16,880 bases of DNA from an uncultured Parabacteroides sp. (GCA_937890135.1 CALBYC010000229.1:1-16880); one strand, 5' to 3'. Shown: positions 7,149 through 15,431, counted from the stretch's first letter. Program-made: numbers and translations. Notes: a model not told the origin generated them from the sequence alone.

Positions 7149-9080
7149 TCATGTCTGATTTTCTTTGTCACTGTCTAAACGGACAACTTTCCCGGCTTCT
7201 GCCACATACTCATATAATCCTTTATAAAAACGATGGCAGTCCATGGTATCCGCATCCCCTATTATCACCAGTTTCATTTTTGCTCGGGTAATTGCAACAT
7301 TCATGCGCCTTAAGTCTTGCAAGAAGCCTATTTGCCCATTTTCATTCGCCCGAACGAGACTGATAATGACGACATCCCTTTCTTGCCCCTGGAAACCGTC
7401 TACCGTATGGATGGTGATAAGCTTTCTGAAAGGTCTGAAGAAAGAGTCTGATTTAATCAGTTTGCGAAGGTAGTGAACCTGCGCTTTATAGGGCGATATG
7501 ACACCAAAATCGATGCGTTCGTCCAACATTCGTTCTGTTCCTATGCGTCCGATGTACTGTTTCAACTGTGAAATCACCAATTCGGCTTCTTTTATATTCA
7601 AACGGCTGACACCGTATGACGACAAACTCTCAGATGTGTCAAAAGCTGTCGTGTCCACCCATTCGATGGGGGAATCCCAGGCCAAAATCCCCCGATTCTC
7701 CACCTCGGGAGCGGCTTTCAGCTTGCCCTGGTAAAACCACTCGGATGAAAAGCGCATAATGGCTTGGTTCATCCTGTATTGGACGGTGAGCAAGGAAACA
7801 ACTTCAGGCTTCCGTTCTGCGATTTTTTGCATTAGCGTTTTATCCAGCCCCATCTTTGCGGCCTCCGGGCATTTGATGGTCGGAGGCAGTTGTTGGTGGT
7901 CCCCTGCGAAGATAACACGATTGGCGTGTGCGATGGCAATCCAACATGCAGCTTCCAAAGCTTGCGCCGCTTCATCAATGAACAGGGTAGAGAAATGACG
8001 GCCTGCCATCACTTTGTTCGCTGCTCCCACTAATGTACAAGCAACGACCCTTGCCTCGTCGAATAGCTCGTTTTGAATCTTAAGCTCCAATTCCGTAGCA
8101 CGTGAACGAAGGCCCGATAATCGGTTCTGGTTCCGGTTCCAGGCACTTTTATCCGCCTTGCCCTTATAGGACAGAATTTCACGTATCGCCTTCCGTATGC
8201 ACCAAAGCTCGGCATAGTCGGGATGAGATTGGAACTTCTGTTCATAGGTAAAAGACAGCATTTTGTCATTGACCCGGGTCGGATTGCCAATACGCAATAC
8301 GGGCACACCCCGGTCTACCAACTTTTCTGAAATCCAATCGACAGCCATGTTGCTCTGAGCACAAACCAAAACTTGGTTTTCCCGGTGCAATGCCTCATAG
8401 ATAGCTTCTACCAAAGTTGTCGTTTTCCCTGTTCCGGGAGGGCCATGTACGATTTCGACCTCTTTGGCTTCCAACACCTTGTTGATGGCTCTTTCTTGTG
8501 AAGTGTTCAACCAGGGGAATCTCATCGGGAACAACTCCTGCTTTTGCGTTGGCTGATTGCCTAAGAAGATATCCCGCAATTCCGCCAAACGATTCCCCTT
8601 AGCAGTCGATACTTCCCTCAAGGCTGCGAACATCATCTTGTAGCTCGTCTCATCAAAACCGATCAAAACGCCCAAATTCCTTGCGTTACTTATCTGCATG
8701 TATTCAGAGACAGACGGTAACGTCACGACCATCCGGTTCTCTTGCACATAGCAGACGGTCGACGGAAAAAGAAAGCACTTAGGTGTTCCGGAATCACTGA
8801 CCGTGAAGAAACGGACTGATTTGCCATATTCAAAACTATGGTCTATTTCTTGTCGTTCCGTACGGTCTAACTCGATCACATATTGGTTAAGTGAATTGTA
8901 GTAATTCCTTCCGACAGATAGTGGAAACCAGCAAACGCCTTGTTGTATTTTTTTTTCAACATCCCTCCATTCTGTTAAACTGAAGTTTGTTTCCCTTTCA
9001 TAGTCATATTCCATTTTAAGGGCATCATATTGTTGCTTCAGGCATACCCCGGGAGAGAAACTGTCCTTCGATTCCACCAT
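7149..9080 (-). CDS. SF1B DNA/RNA helicase, UPF1/IGHMBP2-like (DNA2/NAM7 family)
   Basis: A 643-residue ATP-dependent helicase with all superfamily 1 motifs in order. These are a Q-motif-like LNTSQERAI (191-199), Walker A GPPGTGKT (213-220), motif Ia AQSNMAVD, motif II DEAA (369-372), motif III GDHQQLPPT (393-401) and motif IV VQYRMN. Motif V is IHTVDGFQGQE (557-567) and motif VI RRMNVAITRAK (591-601). DEAA and QGQE are typical of the UPF1-like SF1B group (5'-3' polarity in studied members). Residues 1-180 match the usual N-terminal beta-barrel region of bacterial homologues. The start at 9080 lies 7 bases after the GH84 stop. An internal Met23 (MEYDYERE) is possible, but KQQYDALK before it looks like family sequence, so I kept the upstream ATG. 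The role is probably nucleic-acid remodelling or repair; nothing ties it to defence. Confidence 0.9.
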   Translation of the reverse strand: MVESKDSFSPGVCLKQQYDALKMEYDYERETNFSLTEWRDVEKKIQQGVCWFPLSVGRNYYNSLNQYVIELDRTERQEIDHSFEYGKSVRFFTVSDSGTPKCFLFPSTVCYVQENRMVVTLPSVSEYMQISNARNLGVLIGFDETSYKMMFAALREVSTAKGNRLAELRDIFLGNQPTQKQELFPMRFPWLNTSQERAINKVLEAKEVEIVHGPPGTGKTTTLVEAIYEALHRENQVLVCAQSNMAVDWISEKLVDRGVPVLRIGNPTRVNDKMLSFTYEQKFQSHPDYAELWCIRKAIREILSYKGKADKSAWNRNQNRLSGLRSRATELELKIQNELFDEARVVACTLVGAANKVMAGRHFSTLFIDEAAQALEAACWIAIAHANRVIFAGDHQQLPPTIKCPEAAKMGLDKTLMQKIAERKPEVVSLLTVQYRMNQAIMRFSSEWFYQGKLKAAPEVENRGILAWDSPIEWVDTTAFDTSESLSSYGVSRLNIKEAELVISQLKQYIGRIGTERMLDERIDFGVISPYKAQVHYLRKLIKSDSFFRPFRKLITIHTVDGFQGQERDVVIISLVRANENGQIGFLQDLRRMNVAITRAKMKLVIIGDADTMDCHRFYKGLYEYVAEAGKVVRLDSDKENQT

Positions 9081-9087
9081 GGCCTTG

Positions 9088-11301
9088 TTATTTTTTTATC
9101 AGCAAATAACAGGTCTTTAAGTAACATTCTTGCAACTTGCCGGAAATGTTGCTTAGACGAATCGCCTTCACTTTCACGTCGTTTGGCTTGGAACGGTAGA
9201 CGGTCGACCAGACCTGAGTAAGCCCTACCGTTTCCCAGCTATCGTTCTCATCCTGCATTTCCAGTTTAAGCCAGCCCAAGTCGGTCTTTCCCAAATCTAT
9301 CCGGAACTCAACGGCAGGAACGGCTTTTCCCAAAGCGAGCGTCATGCTTCCGTTTTCATTCCATTTGAGCACTTCGTTTAAGGCCGAAACGGAAATCTTG
9401 TTTTCATTACGTAGCGTTACTGCTAAATTTTTCAACTGTGCCACATCACTTTCTAATCTGAAATGGGAATAGTTGAGAGTCGTGGCCAGATTTGCTCCAA
9501 ACCGATGGTTGTACTCGTTTACCAAATGAAAGAAAAGCTTGTCCACAAAAGGGCGCAAGACTTTCGAGCCTGTTTTGATTCCCGGTTGGGATGCGTTGGC
9601 ATTGATCTCTTGATCATATTTGTAGGAAAGGTATTGCAAGGCGCGCAAGTGACGATAACTTTTCAGGAAACCGTCTTGATATTGATCTTGCCAAGCCTTG
9701 TACAAATTCATGACCTCAACCCCCATTTCTCCTAAAAGTTTGAATTGCGGATACCAGTCCATTAGTTCATCCCTTAAATAAGGGTTCTCTTGGTCTGCCA
9801 TTAAAATATCCGCTGCAACGATGATGTTTTCAAATTCATTAAGGACAGCTCCTTCTTTAAAGGATACGGCATTGTCCAAGGCGTTATTCAAGAAGTCATC
9901 CATGGCAGGCTTGATACGAACGGACTCTTCTCTCGAAAAGAGATGAGCGTTCGGGCCGGTGTCCGCATTGTGTTCGGCAAACAACCGCAAGGCATCCGCA
10001 TTAGTAGACAATAGCTCTTTGATGGAATTGTTCCATGATTTGTCACTGTCAAAAGCCTTCATGTTCCATGTATAATCGGCAATGCTGTAGATGGCTATTT
10101 TGGAAGCTTCGGCCTGTTCCATCGGGTTGGACACGAAACCGGAAAGTTTGTCTGCTATCTCTTTGCTATTCCCATAGACCGGCCCAAGCAACAGATGATC
10201 CGTCACATAGTCATTTACAGGATAGTTCCACCAAACAAATGCCTTTCTCTTGATTCGTACGTTGATCCAGTCCATGTCTTCCGGTTGGATGTTGCAGATT
10301 ACGGAATTGCCCGTCCACATGATGGATATGTCTTGGTTCAACTTTTCTCCTAAAGTGCTCAGGTATGAACTTTTAGGGTCAGACCAACTTTTGTTGTATA
10401 CTGTCGGACACATGATCAGAGGTTTGACGTCTTTCTTTGCTTTGACGAAATGGTCATCGATATAGTTCAGCAATTCCACCTGCTTGTCTGCTTTAGCGCC
10501 CTCTCCACTAATGTCATCGAAAAAGACGGCGAACGCCCGTACACCCAATTGGTACATGGACTCGAACTTTTGGATGACAGAATCCCTGTCCGCTTCGTTC
10601 CACCGGATGTCTTTTCCGGGATGAATGGCCCAGACAAAATCAATCCCGTTGATCTTGGCAATGCGGGCCATTTCCCTGATTTCCCCCGCCTCTTTCGGCG
10701 GATAAGGCTTTCTCCAGTTGGGAGAACTATGATAGGGGTCGTCTTTGGGTCCGTAAAGATAGACATTCATCTTATTCATTCCATAATACTTCAACATCCG
10801 AAGATGGGTTGGGAAATCCATTGGAGTGCCATAATAACCTTCCACGATTCCTCGTAAGGGAACGTCAGGATAATCTGTTATTTCTATGGATGGAATCTCC
10901 TTTTGCTTTAGTATTTGTTGGAGCGTATGTAAACCATACAGGGTGCCGCGTTCGTCATTTCCTGCCACCACAATCTCTTCGTCTTTGACGCGAAGATAAT
11001 AACCTTCCGCTTTCTTGGGGATTTTGTTGGCCACCTTCCGGACAGACCTGTCTCCCCGCTCACCGATAGATAATCTCCAGTATTTCTTGCCTTTGCTTTT
11101 TGGTGGAAGTAAATTTTCAGCAATGGAACGATTTGTCGAATCCGTTTCATTTAATCCATTGATAAGGAAAGATTCCGGAAGGGAATAGACCCTCTCGCCA
11201 GTGGTACATTGTTGAGGAGTAGGTGAAATCAAAGGATTTTGTGCCCAGATGTATGATGAACACAATAAAACAACGGAACATATGAGAATCGCTCTTTTCA
11301 T
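9088..11301 (-). CDS. Secreted GH84 beta-N-acetylglucosaminidase (O-GlcNAcase family)
   Basis: A 737-residue glycoside hydrolase closely resembling BtGH84 (BT_4395) of B. thetaiotaomicron. A signal peptide is visible (MKRAILICSVVLLCSSYIWA, predicted cleavage A20/Q21, no lipobox cysteine), so it is exported to the periplasm. Residues ~25-145 form the alpha/beta N-terminal domain. The catalytic (beta/alpha)8 barrel runs from ~148 to 450, with RGIVEGYYG (150-158), Lys186 in YLYGPKDDP and the catalytic pair Asp262-Asp263 in FAVFFDDISGEG. This pair drives substrate-assisted hydrolysis through an oxazoline. MWTGNSVI and WWNYPVNDY are further active-site signatures. The remainder is helical plus a C-terminal beta region. 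Substrates are terminal beta-linked GlcNAc on host glycans or glycopeptides; family members are sometimes annotated as hyaluronidase. No SusC/SusD pair is nearby. It is first in a four-gene minus-strand run. Confidence 0.93.
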   Translation of the reverse strand: MKRAILICSVVLLCSSYIWAQNPLISPTPQQCTTGERVYSLPESFLINGLNETDSTNRSIAENLLPPKSKGKKYWRLSIGERGDRSVRKVANKIPKKAEGYYLRVKDEEIVVAGNDERGTLYGLHTLQQILKQKEIPSIEITDYPDVPLRGIVEGYYGTPMDFPTHLRMLKYYGMNKMNVYLYGPKDDPYHSSPNWRKPYPPKEAGEIREMARIAKINGIDFVWAIHPGKDIRWNEADRDSVIQKFESMYQLGVRAFAVFFDDISGEGAKADKQVELLNYIDDHFVKAKKDVKPLIMCPTVYNKSWSDPKSSYLSTLGEKLNQDISIMWTGNSVICNIQPEDMDWINVRIKRKAFVWWNYPVNDYVTDHLLLGPVYGNSKEIADKLSGFVSNPMEQAEASKIAIYSIADYTWNMKAFDSDKSWNNSIKELLSTNADALRLFAEHNADTGPNAHLFSREESVRIKPAMDDFLNNALDNAVSFKEGAVLNEFENIIVAADILMADQENPYLRDELMDWYPQFKLLGEMGVEVMNLYKAWQDQYQDGFLKSYRHLRALQYLSYKYDQEINANASQPGIKTGSKVLRPFVDKLFFHLVNEYNHRFGANLATTLNYSHFRLESDVAQLKNLAVTLRNENKISVSALNEVLKWNENGSMTLALGKAVPAVEFRIDLGKTDLGWLKLEMQDENDSWETVGLTQVWSTVYRSKPNDVKVKAIRLSNISGKLQECYLKTCYLLIKK

Positions 11302-11333
11302 CGTATCTATTTTTTGCTTATTCTTTCAGCCGG

Positions 11334-11341
11334 CAAAGGTA
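11334..11341 (-). promoter_or_regulatory. Candidate -7 box for the GH84 run
   Basis: On the minus strand TACCTTTG fits TAnnTTTG and lies 32 bases before the GH84 start codon. No TTTG is found 19-21 bases further upstream; the nearest is only 12 bases away. The -33 element is therefore unsupported and the call rests on the -7 box and its position. Confidence 0.45.
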
Positions 11342-11427
11342 TCAAGGAATGGGCAAATAGCCATCCTTATTCGGGGCTTTTAAGTAAATTAACAAAGAGT
11401 ACCTATCCCAACACCATGGAAATATCG

Positions 11428-11435
11428 TACTTTTG
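11428..11435 (+). promoter_or_regulatory. Candidate -7 box for the second HAD gene
   Basis: TACTTTTG matches TAnnTTTG and lies 21 bases before the ATG at 11457. Transcription would start near 11442 and give a leader of about 15 bases. No clear -33 element is seen. It sits in the divergent gap with the GH84 promoter. Confidence 0.42.
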
Positions 11436-11456
11436 CGAAATAATACGAATTGCGTC

Positions 11457-12233
11457 ATGATAAAAGCGGCTTTTTTTGATATCGATGGAACGTTGGTCAG
11501 CTTCAACACACATGTTGTTTCCCAGTCATCGGTAGATGCCATCCAAGAGCTGAGAAAAAAAGGAGTGAAGGTGTTTATTGCCACGGGGCGTCATCCATTA
11601 TGGATTAATAACTTGGCAGACATGAAAATAGACGGTTATATCTCTTTGAATGGAGGCTATTGCGTCACGTCAGATGGAGAAGTGTTGTATAAACACCCGA
11701 TAGAATCCGAAGATATCCATTCTATGTTGGAATACCAAAAGGAAGAAGCATTTCCGGTTTCTTGCGTGATGGAAGATTCCATTTTGATGAATTTCAGGAA
11801 TGAGGCGGTGGACAAAGTGTATAGCCTGTTGAATATAACAAATCCAGATTTCGGCGCATTGGAGGCCATCGCAGATAAGCCAATATATCAACTAATCGCA
11901 TTCTTCACAGCAGACCAAGAACAGCGGATCATGGAGCATCTGCCTCATTGCGATGCCACGCGCTGGAATCCTTATTTCGCAGACGTAGTCCCCAAAGGAA
12001 GCAGCAAGGCGGTCGGGATAGATCATGTCATTCAACACTATGGGATAAATATTGGCGACACGATGGCCTTTGGAGACGGAGGAAATGACATATCCATGCT
12101 AAGGCACGTGGCGATTGGAGTGGCTATGGGTAACGCTGCCGATGAAGTTAAAGCAGCTGCAGATTATGTGACTGCTTCCGTTGACGAAGACGGCATTCGT
12201 CAAGCTCTCGTCCATTTCGGATTAATAGAATGA
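11457..12233 (+). CDS. Cof-type HAD-IIB phosphatase (second copy)
   Basis: A 258-residue cytosolic HAD phosphatase. Motif I is DIDGT with Asp8 and Asp10, motif II Thr43 (IATGRHP), motif III Lys184 (PKGSSK), and motif IV GDGGND with Asp207 and Asp211. A cap domain lies between 60 and 175. The frame opens at 11433, but the ATG at 11457 gives MIKAAFFDIDGT, the standard family start, and the upstream ATG falls on the -7 box, so I chose the later one. It belongs to the same class as the HAD gene at 6332-7147 but differs clearly in the cap and linkers, so this is not a recent duplication. It is divergent from GH84, and the substrate is unknown. Confidence 0.88.
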   Translation: MIKAAFFDIDGTLVSFNTHVVSQSSVDAIQELRKKGVKVFIATGRHPLWINNLADMKIDGYISLNGGYCVTSDGEVLYKHPIESEDIHSMLEYQKEEAFPVSCVMEDSILMNFRNEAVDKVYSLLNITNPDFGALEAIADKPIYQLIAFFTADQEQRIMEHLPHCDATRWNPYFADVVPKGSSKAVGIDHVIQHYGINIGDTMAFGDGGNDISMLRHVAIGVAMGNAADEVKAAADYVTASVDEDGIRQALVHFGLIE

Positions 12234-12394
12234 ATGTATTTTCACCAGAGTCCGTAAGATGGAAAAGCAAACGGCATGAACGTTCATGACGGATTTAAGC
12301 TTTGGCCAATAATCGTTTTTTGTTTTCAAGCCTTACGGCTTGCTTCCATAATTATGGTTTTGCCATGCGGAAAAGCATTCGTTTCTTTTAAATA

Positions 12395-12420
12395 ATGCAA
12401 ATTTCCCGTTGCATTTTTTC
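12395..12420 (+). terminator. Weak intrinsic terminator after the second HAD gene
   Basis: The stem ATGCAA (12395-12400) / TTGCAT (12409-12414) has an 8-base loop and is followed by a run of T. The stem is short and AT-rich, so it would be weak. It is the only hairpin in the gap followed directly by a clear U tract on the plus strand. Confidence 0.4.
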
Positions 12421-12497
12421 TGAAAAGATATTTTCTGCGATTAACGGTTTTTTTATAATTGTACTTGCTTATTTACTCTACGCTCAATATTTTTTAT

Positions 12498-12505
12498 TAC
12501 TTTTG
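12498..12505 (+). promoter_or_regulatory. Candidate -7 box for the orf3-like/miaA/mnmE run
   Basis: TACTTTTG fits TAnnTTTG and lies 21 bases before the ATG at 12527. No good -33 TTTG occurs at 19-21 bases upstream. The region is AT-rich, so chance matches are likely. Confidence 0.4.
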
Positions 12506-12526
12506 AGCCATAAATAGTAATGAACT

Positions 12527-13090
12527 ATGGTATATAGATTTTTAATTTTATCGGACGAAGTGGATGATTTCAAAAGAGAAATTCAAATCAGCTCAGAAGC
12601 CACTTTCCTTGAATTGCAAAATGTCATTTTGGATTCCGTCCATTACACAAAAGACCAAATGACATCTTTCTTTATTTGCGATGATGATTGGAGCAAGCGT
12701 ACGGAAATCACATTGGTTGAGATGGACACTTCTTCCGACGTGGACAATTATGTCATGGACAGTACACGCCTCAATGAATTACTGTTTGACGAGCACCAAA
12801 AACTTATGTTTGTCTTTGACTATATGACCGAACGCGCTTTCTTTATGGAGCTTCGTGAAATCATCCCTAACAAAGATTTGGAAAAGGGCATTTGCACCAA
12901 GTCTAAAGGAGAAGCGCCTCTGCAAATCATGCCATTGGATACCTTTGAGGCCCAGCAAAACAATTCGACTGATTATGGGGAGGACTTCTATGGCGATACC
13001 GAATTTGACATGGACGAGCTGGATAAAGACGGCTTTGAAGGCTTAGGCGATTCGATGATTGACAACCCTTACGATGACAATCGTTATTGA
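12527..13090 (+). CDS. PRiA4b ORF3-like domain protein, function unknown
   Basis: A 187-residue cytosolic protein. Residues 1-115 (MVYRFLILSDEVDDFKREI, SEATFLELQNVILDSV, SFFICDDDWSKRTEITL, LMFVFDYMTERAFFMELREI) resemble the plasmid pRiA4b ORF3-like fold. These proteins are named after a plasmid gene but occur widely as chromosomal genes of unknown role. The last ~45 residues are very acidic (DYGEDFYGDTEFDMDELDKDGFEG in pieces) and probably disordered. The stop TGA is followed five bases later by the miaA ATG, so the two are co-transcribed. A link to tRNA modification is suggested only by this position. The family name does not mean it is a mobile gene here. Confidence 0.7.
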   Translation: MVYRFLILSDEVDDFKREIQISSEATFLELQNVILDSVHYTKDQMTSFFICDDDWSKRTEITLVEMDTSSDVDNYVMDSTRLNELLFDEHQKLMFVFDYMTERAFFMELREIIPNKDLEKGICTKSKGEAPLQIMPLDTFEAQQNNSTDYGEDFYGDTEFDMDELDKDGFEGLGDSMIDNPYDDNRY

Positions 13091-13095
13091 TTTGA

Positions 13096-13995
13096 ATGAA
13101 GACTTTAATCGTATTGTTAGGACCCACGGGGGTAGGGAAAACCGAATTAAGCCTCAAACTGGCCGAATGGATGGGTTCCCCTATCCTATCTGCCGATTCA
13201 CGGCAATTATATAAGGATTTGACTATCGGGACTGCGGCTCCTACAGTCCAGCAGCGAGAAAGAATCATCCACTATTTTGTAGGGACTTTGGAGTTGCCGG
13301 ATTATTACAGTGCCAGCCAATTCGAACAAGATGTGATGGCCTTATGCAAAAAGCTGTTTCTCACCCACGATTCCATCTTGATGACAGGAGGAAGCATGAT
13401 GTATATAGATGCCGTGACTAAAGGAATTGATGATATACCCTCCGTCCATCCCGAAATCAGGGAGACCGTATGGCAGGAATATGAAAAAAAAGGGTTAGCT
13501 CCTTTTGTGGAAGAACTAAAAAATAAAGACCCCCTGCATTATGAAGAAGTCGATTTAAATAATTACAAGCGAGTCATTCATGCCATCGAAATATGTAGGC
13601 AGACCGGCTTGCCTTATTCATTTTTCCGGACCAAGAAACAAAAAGAGCGTCCATTCAAAATCATACAAGTAGGGCTCACACGTGAAAGGGAAGAATTATA
13701 CGACCGCATAAACCAGCGTGTTGACCAAATGATTACGGACGGATTGGTAGAAGAAGCAAAACGGGTGTATCCTTACCACCAGTACAATTCTCTGAACACT
13801 GTGGGCTACAAAGAGCTTTTTTCCTATTTTAATGGAGAATGGCCTCTTAATGCCGCCATTGAGAAAATAAAGCGAAACAGCAGAGTCTATGCACGGAAAC
13901 AGATGACTTGGTTCAAAAGAGACAAAGGAATCGAATGGTTTCACCCTAAGCAAGAAGAAGAAATAAAACAATATATACTGAGCCGGCAGGATTGA
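13096..13995 (+). CDS. miaA: tRNA dimethylallyltransferase
   Basis: MiaA transfers a dimethylallyl group from DMAPP to N6 of A37 in tRNAs that read codons starting with U, the first step toward ms2i6A37, which stabilises codon-anticodon pairing. The 299-residue length is normal. It has the P-loop GPTGVGKT (9-16), the substrate site SADSRQLY (32-39) with DSRQ, TGGSMMYIDAV, the RVIHAIEICRQTG tRNA-contact region, and the C-terminal NTVGYKEL and KRNSRVYARKQMTWF signatures. It starts 5 bases after the orf3-like stop and ends 50 bases before the chosen mnmE start, in the same direction. Confidence 0.97.
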   Translation: MKTLIVLLGPTGVGKTELSLKLAEWMGSPILSADSRQLYKDLTIGTAAPTVQQRERIIHYFVGTLELPDYYSASQFEQDVMALCKKLFLTHDSILMTGGSMMYIDAVTKGIDDIPSVHPEIRETVWQEYEKKGLAPFVEELKNKDPLHYEEVDLNNYKRVIHAIEICRQTGLPYSFFRTKKQKERPFKIIQVGLTREREELYDRINQRVDQMITDGLVEEAKRVYPYHQYNSLNTVGYKELFSYFNGEWPLNAAIEKIKRNSRVYARKQMTWFKRDKGIEWFHPKQEEEIKQYILSRQD

Positions 13996-14045
13996 TGCGG
14001 CATCTGCCATGCTGGTTCTGCAAAGACATTCAATCAGATTATTTC

Positions 14046-15431
14046 ATGACAAACGATACTATTTGTGCAATTTCTACCGCCCCAGGCATTGGCGGAGTGG
14101 CAGTCATACGAGTTTCCGGAAAGGAATCTATCGCTATTTGCAGCAAATTATTCCATCCACATAAAAAAGGAAAAGATTTATCATGCCAGAAAGCATACAC
14201 ATTATCATATGGAGCAATCATCCACGGCAAAGAAACAGTGGATGATGTTGTGGCAGCACTTTTCCGCTCCCCTCATTCTTTTACCGGGGAAGACACGGTC
14301 GAACTGACATGCCATGGCTCGCTGTACATTCAACAACGTATTTTAGAATTATTGCTTGCACATGGGTGCAGGATGGCCCGACCGGGAGAATTCACACAGA
14401 GGGCTTTCATGAATGGGAAAATGGACTTAAGCCAAGCGGAAGCTGTAGCAGATTTGATTGCATCAACGTCGGAAGGGCAACATCGACTTGCCATGAACCA
14501 AATGAAAGGAGGTTTCAGCAAGGAGTTGAAAAACCTGCGCAAGCAATTGTTGGAAATAACTTCTCTCATGGAATTAGAATTGGACTTTGCCGACCATGAG
14601 GAACTGGAGTTCGCAGATAGAAGCGAACTGAAAAAATTGGCATCACAGATAGAAAATGCCATGTTACATCTTGCCCATTCTTTCAAAGCCGGAAATGCCA
14701 TAAAAAATGGTATTCCAGTAGCCATTATCGGGAAAACGAATGCCGGCAAATCCACTTTACTCAATCGGTTATTGAACGAAGACAAAGCCATCGTGAGCGC
14801 CATCCACGGAACCACACGCGATGTGATAGAAGACACGACGTTGATAAAAGGACAGCTGTTCCGCTTCATCGACACCGCTGGTATACGTAACACAACCGAT
14901 GCAATCGAGAACTTAGGCATAGAACGAACTTTCCAAAAGATAGAACAATCTTCCATCGTACTATGGATGATAGATGCCGTGGATGCCTTGCAACAAATCA
15001 AAGAAATCGGCAATGACATATTCCATAGATGCAAAAACAAGCAACTTATCATTGTACTCAACAAGGTTGATTTAATAGAAACCCAATTGGACTTGAAGCA
15101 TCTAATCCCAACGAATATGCCTATTATCTATATTTCAGCAAAAGAGGGCAAAAACGTCGAAGAGCTCCAACGGAAACTAACAGAGGCTACTCAGATTACA
15201 CCGACACAACAAGGTGATATCATTGTAAGCAATGTCCGCCACTTTGAGGCTTTGAACCATGCACTGGATTCTATCCACAGGGTACAAGATGGCTTGGAAA
15301 ACAATCTCTCAGGCGACTTCATCTCTCAGGATTTACGCGAATGCATTTTTCACCTCTCTAACATCGTTGGTGAAGTCACAACAGACCAGGTCTTGGGAAA
15401 CATATTCTCCCATTTTTGCGTCGGAAAATGA
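14046..15431 (+). CDS. mnmE: tRNA uridine-5-carboxymethylaminomethyl modification GTPase
   Basis: MnmE works with MnmG (GidA) to place the carboxymethylaminomethyl group on C5 of the wobble uridine U34. The frame is open from 13992, overlapping the miaA stop. I chose the ATG at 14046 because MTNDTICAISTAPGIGGVAVIRVSG is the family N-terminus; this gives 461 residues, close to the usual ~455. Domains are the folate-binding N-terminal domain (1-120), a helical domain, and a G domain inserted at about 220-375. The G domain has G1 GKTNAGKST (229-237), G3 DTAG (276-279) and G4 NKVD (339-342). The C-terminus is the conserved FCVGK with the catalytic cysteine. The gene is intact even though an integrase follows directly; its last 18 bases are the probable crossover region (see 15414-15431). 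Confidence 0.97.
   Translation: MTNDTICAISTAPGIGGVAVIRVSGKESIAICSKLFHPHKKGKDLSCQKAYTLSYGAIIHGKETVDDVVAALFRSPHSFTGEDTVELTCHGSLYIQQRILELLLAHGCRMARPGEFTQRAFMNGKMDLSQAEAVADLIASTSEGQHRLAMNQMKGGFSKELKNLRKQLLEITSLMELELDFADHEELEFADRSELKKLASQIENAMLHLAHSFKAGNAIKNGIPVAIIGKTNAGKSTLLNRLLNEDKAIVSAIHGTTRDVIEDTTLIKGQLFRFIDTAGIRNTTDAIENLGIERTFQKIEQSSIVLWMIDAVDALQQIKEIGNDIFHRCKNKQLIIVLNKVDLIETQLDLKHLIPTNMPIIYISAKEGKNVEELQRKLTEATQITPTQQGDIIVSNVRHFEALNHALDSIHRVQDGLENNLSGDFISQDLRECIFHLSNIVGEVTTDQVLGNIFSHFCVGK
15414..15431 (+). other. Candidate attachment-site core (attL) at the mnmE 3' end
   Basis: The last six codons of mnmE (Phe-Cys-Val-Gly-Lys-stop, TTTTGCGTCGGAAAATGA) occupy the position used as attB by Salmonella genomic island 1 in trmE/mnmE. 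An integrase gene begins 194 bases downstream, as expected when an element inserts at a gene's 3' end and restores it. A related sequence, TTTTTTGGGAAGTGAAG, follows at 15437-15453. The other junction (attR) is outside the window, so this is inference from position. Confidence 0.4.

Larger units (their letters stand above)
12234..12526. other. 293-base noncoding gap with several small palindromes
   Basis: I see no convincing gene here. The gap holds the perfect palindrome CATGAACGTTCATG (12275-12288), the hairpin CAAGCC-TTAC-GGCTTG (12327-12342), the palindrome CCATAATTATGG (12346-12357) and a short ATGC/GCAT stem (12365-12378). The 9-base direct repeat GGAAAAGCA occurs at 12261 and 12369. 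A weak terminator (12395-12420) and the upstream region of the next gene follow. This could be the 3' untranslated region of the HAD gene, a small RNA, or decayed sequence. Confidence 0.5.

Noticed and set aside
7149..9080. Helicase as part of a defence system
   Set aside because: No nuclease, methylase, or other defence-type gene is beside it, its neighbours are metabolic, and the UPF1/IGHMBP2-like type is a common chromosomal gene in Bacteroidales.
13992..14045. Upstream mnmE start overlapping the miaA stop
   Set aside because: The extra 18 residues (MMRHLPCWFCKDIQ...) do not resemble the family, while the ATG at 14046 gives the standard MnmE N-terminus and length.
14330..15064. A 244-residue minus-strand open frame inside mnmE
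   Set aside because: It is antisense to the conserved G domain of mnmE, has no recognisable motif, and has a serine- and proline-rich composition typical of a shadow frame.
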